DNA of 64,000 bases from Sulfurimonas sp. HSL3-7 (GTDB taxonomy: Bacteria > Campylobacterota > Campylobacteria > Campylobacterales > Sulfurimonadaceae): NCBI RefSeq assembly GCF_039645985.1, contig NZ_CP147919.1:1798001-1862000 (forward strand), read 5' to 3'. The position numbers were made by a program, and so were the translations under genes. The stretch's first letter is position 1. Every line of letters starts with the position of its first letter. A model generated the notes under the pieces. The model was given only the letters and a program-made list of their open reading frames with translations. It searched no databases and was not told the origin of the DNA. Below are positions 16,921-26,151 of this stretch, piece after piece.

Positions 16921-18201
16921 TCATCGTTGACTATCGTTTAATTCGTTTCCACTGCGCAATATGTCCATTCCGTACTTTTCCCGTGCCTTGTTTACAGCCG
17001 AATCGAGCCGGTGCATCTTCTTGTCATTTTCAAACGCAAAGATATCCACCGCCTTGGGATCATGGTGCAGAAATTTTGTCGCGCTCATCGTGATATAGAG
17101 TATCGCGACATTGGGGTAGATATCGAGCTCCTGAAACTTCTCCCTTGCAAAGTGCTGGATGAACTGCTCGTTGAATATTCGGTAGGTGGTGTACTGTTTC
17201 TTGCTTCTGAGATGATGTTCATACCCGATCCCAAAAAAGAAGGTGGTCGGATTCACGTTCAGACGTTTGATAGTATGGCTCCAGTGGCGTACCATGGTAC
17301 TGACACGCCGATAAAACTCGGCACGGTCTTTGATCGGGTGGTCCATACTGCGTGACATCCCGACACCTTTACGGCTCTGTTTTCTGCTCACGCCTTCATG
17401 GTCCGTACCGCTCAACCGTTTATAAAGATCTCTTCCTTGTCGCCCCCAGCTTTCAAAGAGCCTTCGGGCATGTAAAGCGTCACCGATGGTCTTGATGCCG
17501 TATTGCCGCATCTTCTTTCCGAAGGCTCTGCCCACGCCCGGGAACGCATGGATATCGATATCTTTGACAAAGTCATGGATCTCTTCATCATAGACCACTT
17601 TCAATCCAAAAGGCTTGACGGTAGATGTCGCCAGCTTGGCAATCCACTTTGCATTACAGGCACCGATGGAGACGGGAAGCAGCATCTCCTTGGCAACTTT
17701 CTCCTGTAGATAGGCGATGAAGTCGTACATATCTTTTTCGTCTATCCAGCCGGTGACATCCCCGAAGAGTTCGTCGATGCTGTACTGTTCTACCAGCGGT
17801 ATCTCATTGCCGAGCAGCTCCATCATCTCATGCGACAGAGTGTGATAGAGCAGATGATCTGGCGGCAGCAAGATCGCATCGGGACAGAGGTTCAAAGCCT
17901 CTCTGATCGTCATGGCGGTCTTCACCCCGCAGTGTCTCGCCTCGTAGCTGGCAGTCGTAACGATCCCCCGTATGCGATCGCCCTCGAAAAAGTAACTTGA
18001 AGCGTCATGCTCGGCATGAAAAAGAGAGGGGACAAACGCCCCCTGGTTGAGCTGGATAAGCCGCTTCGCTTTGGCCGGTTTTGTGTCAAAGATAAAAGGA
18101 TCGCCCCGTCCGCCTACGATGAGTGGTTTACCGATGAGTTCCACGTTTCGAGTACGTTCGGCAGAAGCAAAAAAACTGTCCAGGTCAAGGTGCAATATCA
18201 T
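16921..18201 (-). CDS. dinB: Y-family DNA polymerase (Pol IV/DinB type) with an N-terminal insertion
   Basis: Y-family polymerases copy past damaged bases. The 426-residue product has the metal-binding start HLDLDSFFAS (Asp6), YEARHCGVKTAM (86-97), YSIDE with Asp143/Glu144, a helix-hairpin-helix thumb (FPGVGRAFGKKM) and a C-terminal little-finger domain. Between GKPLIVGG (24-31) and the VTTASYEAR segment (81-89) there are about 45 extra residues (FDTKPAKAKRL..., FHAEHDASSYFF) that ordinary DinB lacks. This explains the length, compared with about 350. It is near a SRAP-domain gene, also for damaged DNA. The C-terminal end (NELNDSQR) has no clear beta-clamp motif. Confidence 0.9.
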   Translation of the reverse strand: MILHLDLDSFFASAERTRNVELIGKPLIVGGRGDPFIFDTKPAKAKRLIQLNQGAFVPSLFHAEHDASSYFFEGDRIRGIVTTASYEARHCGVKTAMTIREALNLCPDAILLPPDHLLYHTLSHEMMELLGNEIPLVEQYSIDELFGDVTGWIDEKDMYDFIAYLQEKVAKEMLLPVSIGACNAKWIAKLATSTVKPFGLKVVYDEEIHDFVKDIDIHAFPGVGRAFGKKMRQYGIKTIGDALHARRLFESWGRQGRDLYKRLSGTDHEGVSRKQSRKGVGMSRSMDHPIKDRAEFYRRVSTMVRHWSHTIKRLNVNPTTFFFGIGYEHHLRSKKQYTTYRIFNEQFIQHFAREKFQELDIYPNVAILYITMSATKFLHHDPKAVDIFAFENDKKMHRLDSAVNKAREKYGMDILRSGNELNDSQR

Positions 18202-18246
18202 GTTGACATAATATGACGAGTTGACAAATTTCAGTGAATATATTAC

Positions 18247-18579
18247 ATGCTGACATACACTTTCAGTATGAGACGATACATAGAATTTGAGGCGTTAATG
18301 GCAAGTTATTTTGTGGCCTATTTCCTCTATGGCAAAGTGAAATACGGGTCTAAAGGCTACAGTGAAGAGAGGCTGGGGAGGATGAGTGCCTATAAGAGTC
18401 TGATGCAGGTATACCAGCCTTATCTCTGGCAGAAAGAGCGGATTAAAAGCGAAGTAATTTTGGAGCGTTTTCGGTATCTGGAGCAAAAAGCGGAGGCACT
18501 GCCTGATGATCGCTTTAAAAGAGCGTTTCTGGAGACATTGGCGCAAGCAGCTCCGCATCATCATTTACAGGAGAATTGA
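18247..18579 (+). CDS. Hypothetical protein, 110 residues or fewer
   Basis: The open frame encodes a helical, Tyr-, Arg- and Glu-rich protein (ASYFVAYFLYGKVKYG, RMSAYKSLMQVYQPYLWQKERI) ending HHHLQEN. The ATG at 18271 (RRYIEFEAL) or 18298 may be the true start. It is divergent from dinB. Its last 65 bp overlap the 3' end of the SRAP gene on the other strand, which lowers confidence somewhat. No family is recognised. Confidence 0.5.
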   Translation: MLTYTFSMRRYIEFEALMASYFVAYFLYGKVKYGSKGYSEERLGRMSAYKSLMQVYQPYLWQKERIKSEVILERFRYLEQKAEALPDDRFKRAFLETLAQAAPHHHLQEN

Positions 18580-19198
18580 CTCTCGTAGAGACTTTGTATG
18601 CGACCATTCGATCGCTTCCGCATGGCTGCAGCAGTTCATAGAGTGCTTCGGGTTCCTGAACTTCGCTATCAAGCCAGAGCCCCCAGGACTCTTTCGGAAT
18701 GATCACCGGCATGCGGTCATGGATCGGTTCCATCAGTTCATTAGAAGCCGTTGTGATGATCGCCGACGTCGTGATACTTTTTTCCTGTTCATTGTCATAC
18801 CACTTATCCCATATGGCACCCAACGCAAAATAGTCACTTTCTGTCGGATGTATCCAGTAGGGTTGCTTATGACCACCTTCCTGATGCCATTCGTAAAAAC
18901 CGTTGACCGGGATCAGAGCACGCTTGTGTCTAAAAGAGCCGCGAAACATCGGTTTGTCATTGATCGTCTCTGCTCTGGCATTGATGAGTTGCCGTTTCCT
19001 GTCTTTTGCCCAATGCGGTATGAGCCCGAATGAGGTCTCAGTGTAGTGATGGTTGTTCAGAAGTGCCGCTAAAGCTTGGGAAGGGGCGATGTTGTAGTGC
19101 GGCGTCAGATAACCGATGTCGTTAACAAAATCGCCGAGAACGGCCTGTACATCATTGATAAAAAGACCGTCTGAAAAGAAACCGACCCGTCCGCACAT
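18515..19198 (-). CDS. SRAP-family protein (YedK/HMCES type)
   Basis: SRAP proteins form a covalent link between their Cys2 and abasic sites in single-stranded DNA and so shield them. The 227-residue product starts MCGR (Cys2 after Met removal), then has NIAPSQALAALL, INARAETINDKPMFRGSF, the conserved GFYEWHQ, and MPVIIPKESWGLWLD. All are family hallmarks with normal length. It lies beside the Y-family polymerase gene, which suggests a small damage-tolerance neighbourhood. No SOS box is evident to me in the short upstream region. Confidence 0.93.
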   Translation of the reverse strand: MCGRVGFFSDGLFINDVQAVLGDFVNDIGYLTPHYNIAPSQALAALLNNHHYTETSFGLIPHWAKDRKRQLINARAETINDKPMFRGSFRHKRALIPVNGFYEWHQEGGHKQPYWIHPTESDYFALGAIWDKWYDNEQEKSITTSAIITTASNELMEPIHDRMPVIIPKESWGLWLDSEVQEPEALYELLQPCGSDRMVAYKVSTRVNSPVNDDAELLAPMSPETLF

Positions 19199-19397
19199 AC
19201 CTCTGCCTCATTGTATCTTATCTCACAGACACTATTATACATAAGAATGAAACGGTATAAAAAACAGCACTCCGGTTGATATGGATAGATCAAAATCGGC
19301 AGAACATCTTACGTATGTGTTCAATACCTATAGAAAACTATTGACTTTTAACAGTAGTAAGAATGATATGTGCGGATGATTATTCTTGGAAAGCTAA

Positions 19398-19474
19398 TGG
19401 TACGCCCGACAGGATTCAAACCTGTGACCGCTGGTACCGGAAACCAGTGCTCTATTCAGCTGAGCTACGGACGC
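19398..19474 (-). tRNA. tRNA-Arg (anticodon CCG)
   Basis: Read on the minus strand, the 77-nt sequence folds as a full cloverleaf. It has acceptor GCGTCCG paired with CGGGCGT (one G-U end pair), a D-arm with AGCTCAGCTG, an anticodon stem CTGGT/ACCAG with loop TTCCGGT, a T-arm with GGTTTGAATCC, and an encoded ACCA 3' end. The anticodon CCG reads CGG (Arg). Confidence 0.95.
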
Positions 19475-19582
19475 GTCTTTTTTACAGGCAGCATTATAAT
19501 AGATCTCTCTTGTAAAAAGATTTATAATGCAAAAAATCGGAAGTATTCTGCAGCGGCGGCACAGGCCGCCGCTACTGTTGGG

Positions 19583-20065
19583 CTACTTCTGCACGAACAT
19601 CAGCCGCATGCGGCGGATAAAGAGCACACCGAGGGCCACAGCGAGGATCTTGAAGTCGATCTCGCTGCCCATATGGAGCGCCTCGAAGGCCTCGCTCTGT
19701 GTCGCCTCGGCACCGAGCGCCTGCATCTCGAGTATCTTCGGGGTATAGACGCCGCTGAACATCAAAGCCGTTATGATGACGACAAAACCGCTCACCATCG
19801 CGTAGTTGTCACGGCGGCCGTGTTTGTACTCATTGCCTTCGAAGGCGAAGACAACCGCCGCGATGAAGTAGATGAAGTAGCTGAAACGGCGGAATATCTC
19901 CGCCATCAGAATACCCTCGTTGTAATGATCCAGCATCACACCCGAGAGGTAGCTGTCCGAGTGAAAGAGCGTCGCCGTCACAAAGATGCCCAGGGTCAAA
20001 ACCGCACCGAGGGTCATCGCTATCAAAAGCAGGTAGAGTGTTACCGTCCACTGTTTAGCCGTCAT
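19583..20065 (-). CDS. DUF4149-type membrane protein
   Basis: This 160-residue protein has four predicted membrane helices (about 8-28, 60-76, 88-106, 135-150). The spacing and the loop with FSGVYTPKILEMQA resemble DUF4149/TMEM205-like proteins. The family's role is not established. It starts 12 bases after the prmC stop and is the last gene of an M48 protease-prmC-DUF4149 operon. Assignment rests on topology and loop pattern, so it is moderate. Confidence 0.65.
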   Translation of the reverse strand: MTAKQWTVTLYLLLIAMTLGAVLTLGIFVTATLFHSDSYLSGVMLDHYNEGILMAEIFRRFSYFIYFIAAVVFAFEGNEYKHGRRDNYAMVSGFVVIITALMFSGVYTPKILEMQALGAEATQSEAFEALHMGSEIDFKILAVALGVLFIRRMRLMFVQK

Positions 20066-20077
20066 ACGTTTTCCTTT

Positions 20078-20917
20078 TTATGTTTTAAGAACAAACCCGC
20101 GGTCCAGGCCCGCCAGATCTTCATAGAACTTCAGCTCATTATACCTTTTTCCCTCAAGGTAGTGCTGGACCTTCGGCTTCTGGTCATAGCCCATCTCGCA
20201 GGCAAAGATCCTGATACCGCGTTCAAACACCGCGTCGAGAAGCCGCTTGATGATCTCATCACCGATCTCGCCGCCGAAAAGGGCCAGGTCGGGTTCGTAG
20301 TCAAGGTTGGACTCAAGAGGCTCGTCATTGGCGATATAGGGCGGGTTTGAGACGAGGATGTCGATACTCTCGCTTACCGGCTCCAGCAGATCGCCCTGAC
20401 GCAGTTCGATACGTCCGCCAAGACCGAAGCATTCGATGTTTTTTTTGGCAACCTTCAGGGCCTCCGGACTGATGTCAACCGCAATGATCTTTGCCTTCGG
20501 CAACTCCTGCGCAAGGACAGTCGAGATGATACCGCTGCCCACACCGATCTCGACGATGGTCAGCTCCGCATCCCTGTCGGCCAGCGCAAGTACCTCATCG
20601 ATGAGCAGCTCCGTCTCGGGACGGGGGATCAGTGCCCCCGGTTCGATGTGGAACTCCTGCGAATAGAAACTGACCCTATTGGTAATGTACTCGATAGGCT
20701 CGTTCTTTTTGCGGCGTTCTACCCAGGAGGCGAGTTTCTCCCCCTCCTCCACAATGTCGGCCTCATGCGTCATCAGCCAGAGCTCGTCTTTTTCCAGCAG
20801 GGCCATGATGAGCAGCTGGGCTTCACGCCTCGGCCGCTCGACAGCCCCCTGCAGTTCTGCCGTGATCAGCCGCAGCCACTCTCCGACCGATTGCATCTTC
20901 AATCGATTGTCGGACAT
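20078..20917 (-). CDS. prmC: Peptide chain release factor N5-glutamine methyltransferase
   Basis: PrmC methylates the glutamine of the GGQ loop in release factors RF1/RF2, raising termination efficiency. The 279-residue product has a helical N-terminal domain, IPRPETE (97-103), the SAM motif IVEIGVGSGIIS (121-132), and the catalytic NPPY at 191-194. It ends with LDRGFVLKT. It overlaps the upstream M48 protease gene by 19 nt, so translation is likely coupled. Confidence 0.95.
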   Translation of the reverse strand: MSDNRLKMQSVGEWLRLITAELQGAVERPRREAQLLIMALLEKDELWLMTHEADIVEEGEKLASWVERRKKNEPIEYITNRVSFYSQEFHIEPGALIPRPETELLIDEVLALADRDAELTIVEIGVGSGIISTVLAQELPKAKIIAVDISPEALKVAKKNIECFGLGGRIELRQGDLLEPVSESIDILVSNPPYIANDEPLESNLDYEPDLALFGGEIGDEIIKRLLDAVFERGIRIFACEMGYDQKPKVQHYLEGKRYNELKFYEDLAGLDRGFVLKT

Positions 20918-22146
20918 GTTCCCTCAAGCGCTTCACGGGTGTTTACATTCGTGTCAACACCGAGTTCCTTGAGCCGTTCCAGCACCGGCGGATGGGTGTA
21001 GTAGAAGAAGATATAGACCGGGTGTGAAAGCGGAAAACTCTTGTTCTCACTTACCAGTTTTTTAAGTGCTTCGCTTAAAAAAAGTTTTCCGCCCAGATCC
21101 GCACCAGTCCGGTCCGCTTCGTATTCGTTGTGACGGCTGACGATCCCCATAATCGGCATCATAATAAAGCCAAGCAGCGGCATTACGAGCATAAAAAGGA
21201 TCATCATATTGGCCGCGCTCTTCTGAATGCCGAGCTCCATATAGAGCGTATCGGGGAGGTTACCGAAAAGGGCAAACATCGCAAAGAGCATCCCGCCCAT
21301 CAGGGCGATGTTTTTATAGATGTCGCCGTGCTGAAAATGGCCGAGTTCATGTCCCAGAACCGCCAAAAGTTCATTCGGCGTCAGTTTCTGCAGCAGCGTA
21401 TCGAAAAGCACGACCCGTTTTGTCTTTCCCAGACCGCCGAAATAGGCATTGAGGCGGGCATCGCGTTTGGATGCATCGGAGATAAAGACGCCGGAGCTTT
21501 GAAAGCCTGTCTTCTCCATCAGCTGATTGATCTGTCGGTTGAGCTCCTCGTCTTCGAGCGGGGTCAGCTTGTCAAAAAAGAGCGCACGCATGGTCGGATA
21601 GAACATATTGAGCAGAACAACCACACCGAAGATAAAACCGAAACTCCAGAGCCACCACAGGGCTGTCGAAGAGATGATAAGATAGATCCCCCAGATAATC
21701 AGGCCGCCAAACACAATGGTCAACATCGTCGAAATCAGAGTATCTTTGATATAGAGAGCCTTGGTTGAGCGGTTGAAGCCGAACTTGGCATCCAGAACGA
21801 ACTTCTCATAATACTCCATCGGCAGAGAGATCAGGCCGTTGATCAAAATAAATCCAAGCACACCCAGTATCGTCGAGAAAGCCGGATCAAAGACCATGAC
21901 ATTCTGCTCGAGAAAAGCGATACCGAAACGCATCCACGCCAGAAAGACAATAAAATCGATCAGTGTCGACAGCATCGAAAGCTTCTCTTTGGCGACGGCA
22001 TAATTACCGGCTTTCAGATAGTCTGCGCTGCCCATCAAGACGGCACCCTGGCGCTTGGCCTGGTTGACAAAACCGATCTGCATGACACTGACATACATTT
22101 TCAGGAGAACATAGACGGAATAGATTGCTATTATAGCGGTTAACAT
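20899..22146 (-). CDS. M48-family membrane metalloprotease (Ste24/CAAX-protease-like)
   Basis: This 415-residue protein has about six membrane helices, zinc motif HELGH at 266-270, and a later EYEADRTGA supplying the third ligand. Length and order (two N-terminal helices, FNRSTKALYIKD, LNAYFGG, HELGH, C-terminal helices) match Ste24-like bacterial M48 proteases. They are placed in the inner membrane with a role in envelope protein quality control. It is first in an operon with prmC. Confidence 0.92.
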   Translation of the reverse strand: MLTAIIAIYSVYVLLKMYVSVMQIGFVNQAKRQGAVLMGSADYLKAGNYAVAKEKLSMLSTLIDFIVFLAWMRFGIAFLEQNVMVFDPAFSTILGVLGFILINGLISLPMEYYEKFVLDAKFGFNRSTKALYIKDTLISTMLTIVFGGLIIWGIYLIISSTALWWLWSFGFIFGVVVLLNMFYPTMRALFFDKLTPLEDEELNRQINQLMEKTGFQSSGVFISDASKRDARLNAYFGGLGKTKRVVLFDTLLQKLTPNELLAVLGHELGHFQHGDIYKNIALMGGMLFAMFALFGNLPDTLYMELGIQKSAANMMILFMLVMPLLGFIMMPIMGIVSRHNEYEADRTGADLGGKLFLSEALKKLVSENKSFPLSHPVYIFFYYTHPPVLERLKELGVDTNVNTREALEGTCPTID

Positions 22147-22255
22147 GAAAGCCCTTAGGAAAGAAGGTTTAACAGGGTTTTGAACATCCCTGTTAGAATT
22201 GCGCTATTTTAGCATGATTGCATTAAGCGCCAATATATGCAATAGCGTTTAAGCT

Positions 22256-22447
22256 TTATTTGACCCTCGGCACTTTGACGATCTCGTCTTGCGTCTCGAT
22301 CATGTCGTTAGGCACGAAATAGCTTCTGGCTGCCAGGTAGACCGTTCCGATGATCAGACCCGCGATAATAACGGCCCAAAAAATACGACGCTTTTCACCT
22401 TTAAGTGTGTTGTAATCACCTAACTCTTCTAATCTTGGTTCACCCAT
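22256..22447 (-). CDS. Small single-pass membrane protein
   Basis: A 63-residue protein with a soluble N-terminus (GEPRLEELGDYNTLKGEKRR), one membrane helix (about 22-42) and a short polar tail. AAGGAG lies seven bases before the ATG, which supports expression. The layout resembles small accessory subunits of respiratory complexes, but no motif decides this. It is monocistronic and divergent from the next plus-strand gene. Confidence 0.7.
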   Translation of the reverse strand: MGEPRLEELGDYNTLKGEKRRIFWAVIIAGLIIGTVYLAARSYFVPNDMIETQDEIVKVPRVK

Positions 22448-22673
22448 TGCTAACTCCTTGTGGGAAATTTTATTATTTTGTGTCTTTGTACTGTAGAAGA
22501 ATACAAAAAAATGATACTAACAATCGTAAACACTATAAGTTAATATGACGCCTTAAGTTTGCTTTTTATATATTTTATTCGTCATATCCGTACTACGCAG
22601 ACCCGTAGGACAGATGGCAAAAGTCCAACAAATACTGCCGGGAAGCAAACTGATAATTCGATATAATGCCGTC

Positions 22674-22982
22674 ATGCAAAATGACTTTATTCCCGAGATC
22701 GAACCGACCCCTGTTTTCACATCAAAAGAGTGCGTTTTTCTGGTCAATGTTATCGCTTTTAAACTCACCTATATACCCCTGATATTGACCCTGATGGTCG
22801 CCTTTATTGTGGACTATTTTTACGCGGCGGCCACGCTGCTTATCAGTTATCTGGTCACCGGCATTATCCGTTCATACATGCGAAACAACTCTATTCCTAA
22901 AAAACAGCAGGAGTACAGCTATAGCGACAAAGCGATCGCTTCATGGTTTTTATATCGGACCTATTGCTTCGGCAAAAAATAA
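22674..22982 (+). CDS. Small membrane protein of unknown function
   Basis: I start at the ATG at 22674 (QNDFIPEIEPTPVF); an open frame 20 codons longer begins inside promoter-like sequence. The 102 residues hold two adjacent hydrophobic segments (about 24-41 and 45-67), then a basic, Tyr-rich tail (SYMRNNSIPKKQQEY). uup starts 36 bases after it, possibly in the same transcript. Family not recognised. Confidence 0.6.
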   Translation: MQNDFIPEIEPTPVFTSKECVFLVNVIAFKLTYIPLILTLMVAFIVDYFYAAATLLISYLVTGIIRSYMRNNSIPKKQQEYSYSDKAIASWFLYRTYCFGKK

Positions 22983-23018
22983 CGATTATATAAACAGTAA
23001 ACTACTTTTGGAGAACCT

Positions 23019-24971
23019 ATGGCCCTGATCGACCTACTTGGTGTACACAAACATTATGATCTGCAGAAGATCCTAGTCAATGTCAATTTTCATGTTGACG
23101 AGGGTGAACGTATTGTCATTGTCGGTAAAAACGGCAGCGGCAAATCGACCCTGATGAAGATCATCAACGGCAAACTCGATATAGACGAAGGTGAACGCAT
23201 CACCAAGCAGGACCTTGAGATCAAGATGCTCGACCAGGTCCCGCGCTTTGAAGCCGATGACTCTGTCAGGCAAGCCGTCGAGCGGGGTCTGAAGGAGCTT
23301 TATGCTGCCAGAGAACGCTACGATGCCCTCTCGCTGCAGCTCGCAGACGATTTTGAGAACCCGCAGCTTTTGAAAGAGCATGCCGAGCTCAACCACTATC
23401 TCGACCATCACAACGCCTGGACGCTCGACGACAAGATCGAACGCGTTCTTCTGAACTTCAACCTCAAACATATGGAAGATAAGCCGGTCGTCATGCTCAG
23501 CGGGGGTGAACAGCGCCGCGTCGCCCTTGCCGGGCTGCTCCTGCAGAAACCCGATATCCTGCTGCTCGATGAGCCGACCAACCACCTTGACGTCTATATG
23601 GTGGAGTTTTTGGAAGAGCTGATCCTCAAAGAGCAGTTCACCCTTGTCTTCATCTCCCACGACCGTTACTTCATCGACCAGATCGCGACCAAGACCATCG
23701 AGGTCGAAGACGGCAAACTCAGAGAGTACCGCGGCGGCTACTCCAACTACCTTGAGCAGAAGGCGGAGTACCTCCGCACCCTGCAGAAACAGCACGACAA
23801 CCTGCTTGGGCTGCTCAAGACCGAGAACGAGTGGTTTGCCCGCGGTGTCCGCGCCCGTCTCAAACGCAACGAGGGACGAAAAGAACGGCTGATGCAGCTG
23901 CGCGAAGCGGCCAAGACCAACCCCGCCAAGATCCGAAAGATGAGCGTCGAAATCCAGCGCGAAGAGAAGCACTTCAACCGTGACAAAAGCGTCAACAAGC
24001 AGAAGATGCTCTTCGAGGTCGAAAACCTCGGCGTCACCCTCGGCGACAAAGTGCTGATCAAAAACTTCACCACCCGTATTCTCCAGAAAGATGTGATCGC
24101 CATCGTCGGGCCCAACGGCACCGGAAAATCGACCCTGCTCAAGACCCTGCTCGGGCGTATCAAGCCGACCGAAGGGAAGATCAAACAGGGCGAGTTCTCC
24201 ATCGGCTACTTCGACCAGCACCGAGAGCTGCTCGACGATTCAAAAAACCTCATCGAGACCTTCTGTCCCAACGGCGGGGACCGGGTCCAGGTGCGCGGTT
24301 CGAACATGCATGTCTACGGCTACCTTAAGAACTTCCTCTTCCCGAGAGAGTTCCTGGACAAGAAAATCGGCGTATTGAGCGGCGGGGAGAAAAACCGTGT
24401 CGCCCTCGCCCTCCTCTTTACCAAAAATGTGGACTGTCTGATCCTGGATGAACCGACCAACGACCTCGACATCCCGACCATCAACATCCTTGAAGAGCAG
24501 CTGCAAAACTTTCCCGGCGCGGTCATCCTGGTCAGCCACGACCGATACTTCGTCGACAAGATCGCCAAAAAGCTCTTTATCTTCAAAGGCCATGACGGCG
24601 AGATCGAAGAATCCCACCAGCTCTACTCAGAGTACCTCGAACATGAGAAAGAGATGCTGGAGATCGAGAACATTGTCAAAGAGGCAGAGCAGAGCACGCC
24701 TAAAAAAGTACACAAAGAGAAGCCCAAGGCGCTGAAACTCACCTACAAAGAGAATGAGGCCCTCAAATCCCTGCCTCAGGAGATCGAAGAGATCGAGGCC
24801 AGGATCGATCAGATCAATGCCTGCCTGGCCGATCCGGAATGCTACAGCGAAAAAGGGATCTCTGTTGTCGCGCAGGAGCTCTCACAAAGCGAAGCCCTCT
24901 ACGAAGCGAAAGTCGAAGAGCTGCTCGCTATCGAAGAGAAACTCGAAGAGATCGAAGCGCAGAAGGGGTAA
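23019..24971 (+). CDS. uup: ABC-F ATPase Uup
   Basis: This 650-residue soluble protein has two ABC domains in tandem: Walker A GKNGSGKS (36-43) with signature LSGGEQRR, and GPNGTGKS with LSGGEKNR. LLLDEPTNHLD and LILDEPTNDLD follow the two signatures. The linker between the domains is charged and helical. The C-terminal 80 residues form a coiled coil (KSLPQEIEEIEARIDQI, EEKLEEIEAQKG), the Uup-type DNA-binding tail. ABC-F proteins lack membrane parts and act on ribosomes or nucleic acids. GGAG precedes the ATG. A methyltransferase gene follows four bases after its stop. Confidence 0.92.
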   Translation: MALIDLLGVHKHYDLQKILVNVNFHVDEGERIVIVGKNGSGKSTLMKIINGKLDIDEGERITKQDLEIKMLDQVPRFEADDSVRQAVERGLKELYAARERYDALSLQLADDFENPQLLKEHAELNHYLDHHNAWTLDDKIERVLLNFNLKHMEDKPVVMLSGGEQRRVALAGLLLQKPDILLLDEPTNHLDVYMVEFLEELILKEQFTLVFISHDRYFIDQIATKTIEVEDGKLREYRGGYSNYLEQKAEYLRTLQKQHDNLLGLLKTENEWFARGVRARLKRNEGRKERLMQLREAAKTNPAKIRKMSVEIQREEKHFNRDKSVNKQKMLFEVENLGVTLGDKVLIKNFTTRILQKDVIAIVGPNGTGKSTLLKTLLGRIKPTEGKIKQGEFSIGYFDQHRELLDDSKNLIETFCPNGGDRVQVRGSNMHVYGYLKNFLFPREFLDKKIGVLSGGEKNRVALALLFTKNVDCLILDEPTNDLDIPTINILEEQLQNFPGAVILVSHDRYFVDKIAKKLFIFKGHDGEIEESHQLYSEYLEHEKEMLEIENIVKEAEQSTPKKVHKEKPKALKLTYKENEALKSLPQEIEEIEARIDQINACLADPECYSEKGISVVAQELSQSEALYEAKVEELLAIEEKLEEIEAQKG

Positions 24972-24975
24972 TCGG

Positions 24976-25626
24976 ATGCAGTGCAAAATCTGTGAAGGCC
25001 AGACACATGCTTTTTTCGATGACTATATGCAGTGCATGACCTACCACTGCCCGGAGTGCGAATTCCTTTTTAAAGATCCGCAGGCGATCGTCTCTGACGA
25101 AAAAGAGCTGAAGGTCTATCAGCAGCACAACAATACCGAAGAGAATCTCGGCTATGTAGCGATGTTCCAGGACTTTATCGACAAGACAATAGCACCCCAT
25201 AAAGAGAAGATCGAAACGGCCCTCGACTTCGGATCGGGGCCGAATCCCGTCCTAGCCAGGATGCTCGAGAGAGAGGGGTTTGCAACCGACCACTACGACA
25301 AGTTCTTCGCCCCCGAAAAGGTCTATCAAGGCAAGCGTTACGACCTTATCACCTCGACTGAAGTGATCGAACACATTGCCGATGTCCGGGGTATCATACA
25401 GCTCTTGACAGAACATCTCAATCCGGGCGGCTACCTGGCGCTGATGACGCAGTTCCACAGCAACACGCAAGAGCACTATCTGCAGTGGTGGTACCGGCGC
25501 GATCCGACACATATCGTCTTCTGCAAACCAAAAAGTTTTGAGATATTGGCAAAACAGTTCGGTCTGACTCTTTTCTATCATGATGACAAAAAGGTCGTTT
25601 TACTACAAAAGAATAGCAATTTGTAA
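24976..25626 (+). CDS. Class I SAM methyltransferase with N-terminal zinc ribbon
   Basis: The start is the ATG at 24976, four bases after the uup stop; the frame remains open farther upstream only as a shadow of uup. The 216-residue protein begins with a zinc-ribbon pattern, Cys3-x2-Cys6 and Cys25-x2-Cys28. It then has a Rossmann SAM fold: ALDFGSGPNPVLARML (motif I), RYDLITSTEVIEHI (motif IV) and LNPGGYLALMTQF. The zinc ribbon suggests nucleic-acid or translation-related targets, but the substrate is unknown. Likely co-transcribed with uup. Confidence 0.85.
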   Translation: MQCKICEGQTHAFFDDYMQCMTYHCPECEFLFKDPQAIVSDEKELKVYQQHNNTEENLGYVAMFQDFIDKTIAPHKEKIETALDFGSGPNPVLARMLEREGFATDHYDKFFAPEKVYQGKRYDLITSTEVIEHIADVRGIIQLLTEHLNPGGYLALMTQFHSNTQEHYLQWWYRRDPTHIVFCKPKSFEILAKQFGLTLFYHDDKKVVLLQKNSNL

Positions 25627-25686
25627 AAGAAAATCCGCTATGCTACAATAGTATCAGGAATCCACCCTTTTCTATAAGGAAATGTT

Positions 25687-26097
25687 ATGTCAGAAGAGAG
25701 TTCAATCGGCCTTGTTTTCAAAGAGGCCCTTCAGGAATTTGGTGCGAAGCATCAGAACGACGCAAATATCTGCGGGGTCAAGATCGACCTTCGGTCACAG
25801 GGGATCGACCTGATCGTCGGTCTTCGTTTTGTCGAAGGCGAGTCGCAGTTCAGTATCTGTACCGGCAATACCAACTGTGAAGGCATCAATGATGATGCAA
25901 CCTTCAACCTGCTCTCCGACACCCTCAAAAACATCGGGGTAGAGAGCAAAAGCGGCGCCTCAGTTATGATCAAACGCAATGCCTCGATCGTCTCGACCGA
26001 AGAGGGGTGTAAAGCCATCGAAGCAGCCGAAGAGAAACCGACGGAAGAGAACCCGAAAAAACGTACCGGCATTTTCGCCCTCTTCGGCAAAAGGTAA
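25687..26097 (+). CDS. Hypothetical protein, 136 residues
   Basis: A soluble protein with a mixed alpha/beta body (IGLVFKEALQEFGAKH, IDLRSQGIDLIVGLRFVEGE, FSICTGNTNCEG) and a low-complexity Glu/Pro/Lys-rich tail ending GIFALFGKR. AAGGAAATGTT gives a good ribosome site. It is alone on the plus strand, convergent with the next gene. Family not recognised. Confidence 0.65.
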   Translation: MSEESSIGLVFKEALQEFGAKHQNDANICGVKIDLRSQGIDLIVGLRFVEGESQFSICTGNTNCEGINDDATFNLLSDTLKNIGVESKSGASVMIKRNASIVSTEEGCKAIEAAEEKPTEENPKKRTGIFALFGKR

Positions 26098-26151
26098 ACG
26101 CTGACGCCCCGGTATCGATCTTCGTTAAAGTCGATCTTTACCCGGCGAACC

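Noticed and set aside
23073-24221. A 382-residue minus-strand frame opposite uup.
   Set aside because: No motif or ribosome site; uup on the plus strand has both ABC domains intact.
24754-24975. N-terminal extension of the methyltransferase into uup.
   Set aside because: The sequence is a frame shadow of the uup coiled coil (Arg/Ser-rich); the zinc-ribbon start at 24976 follows the uup stop by four bases.
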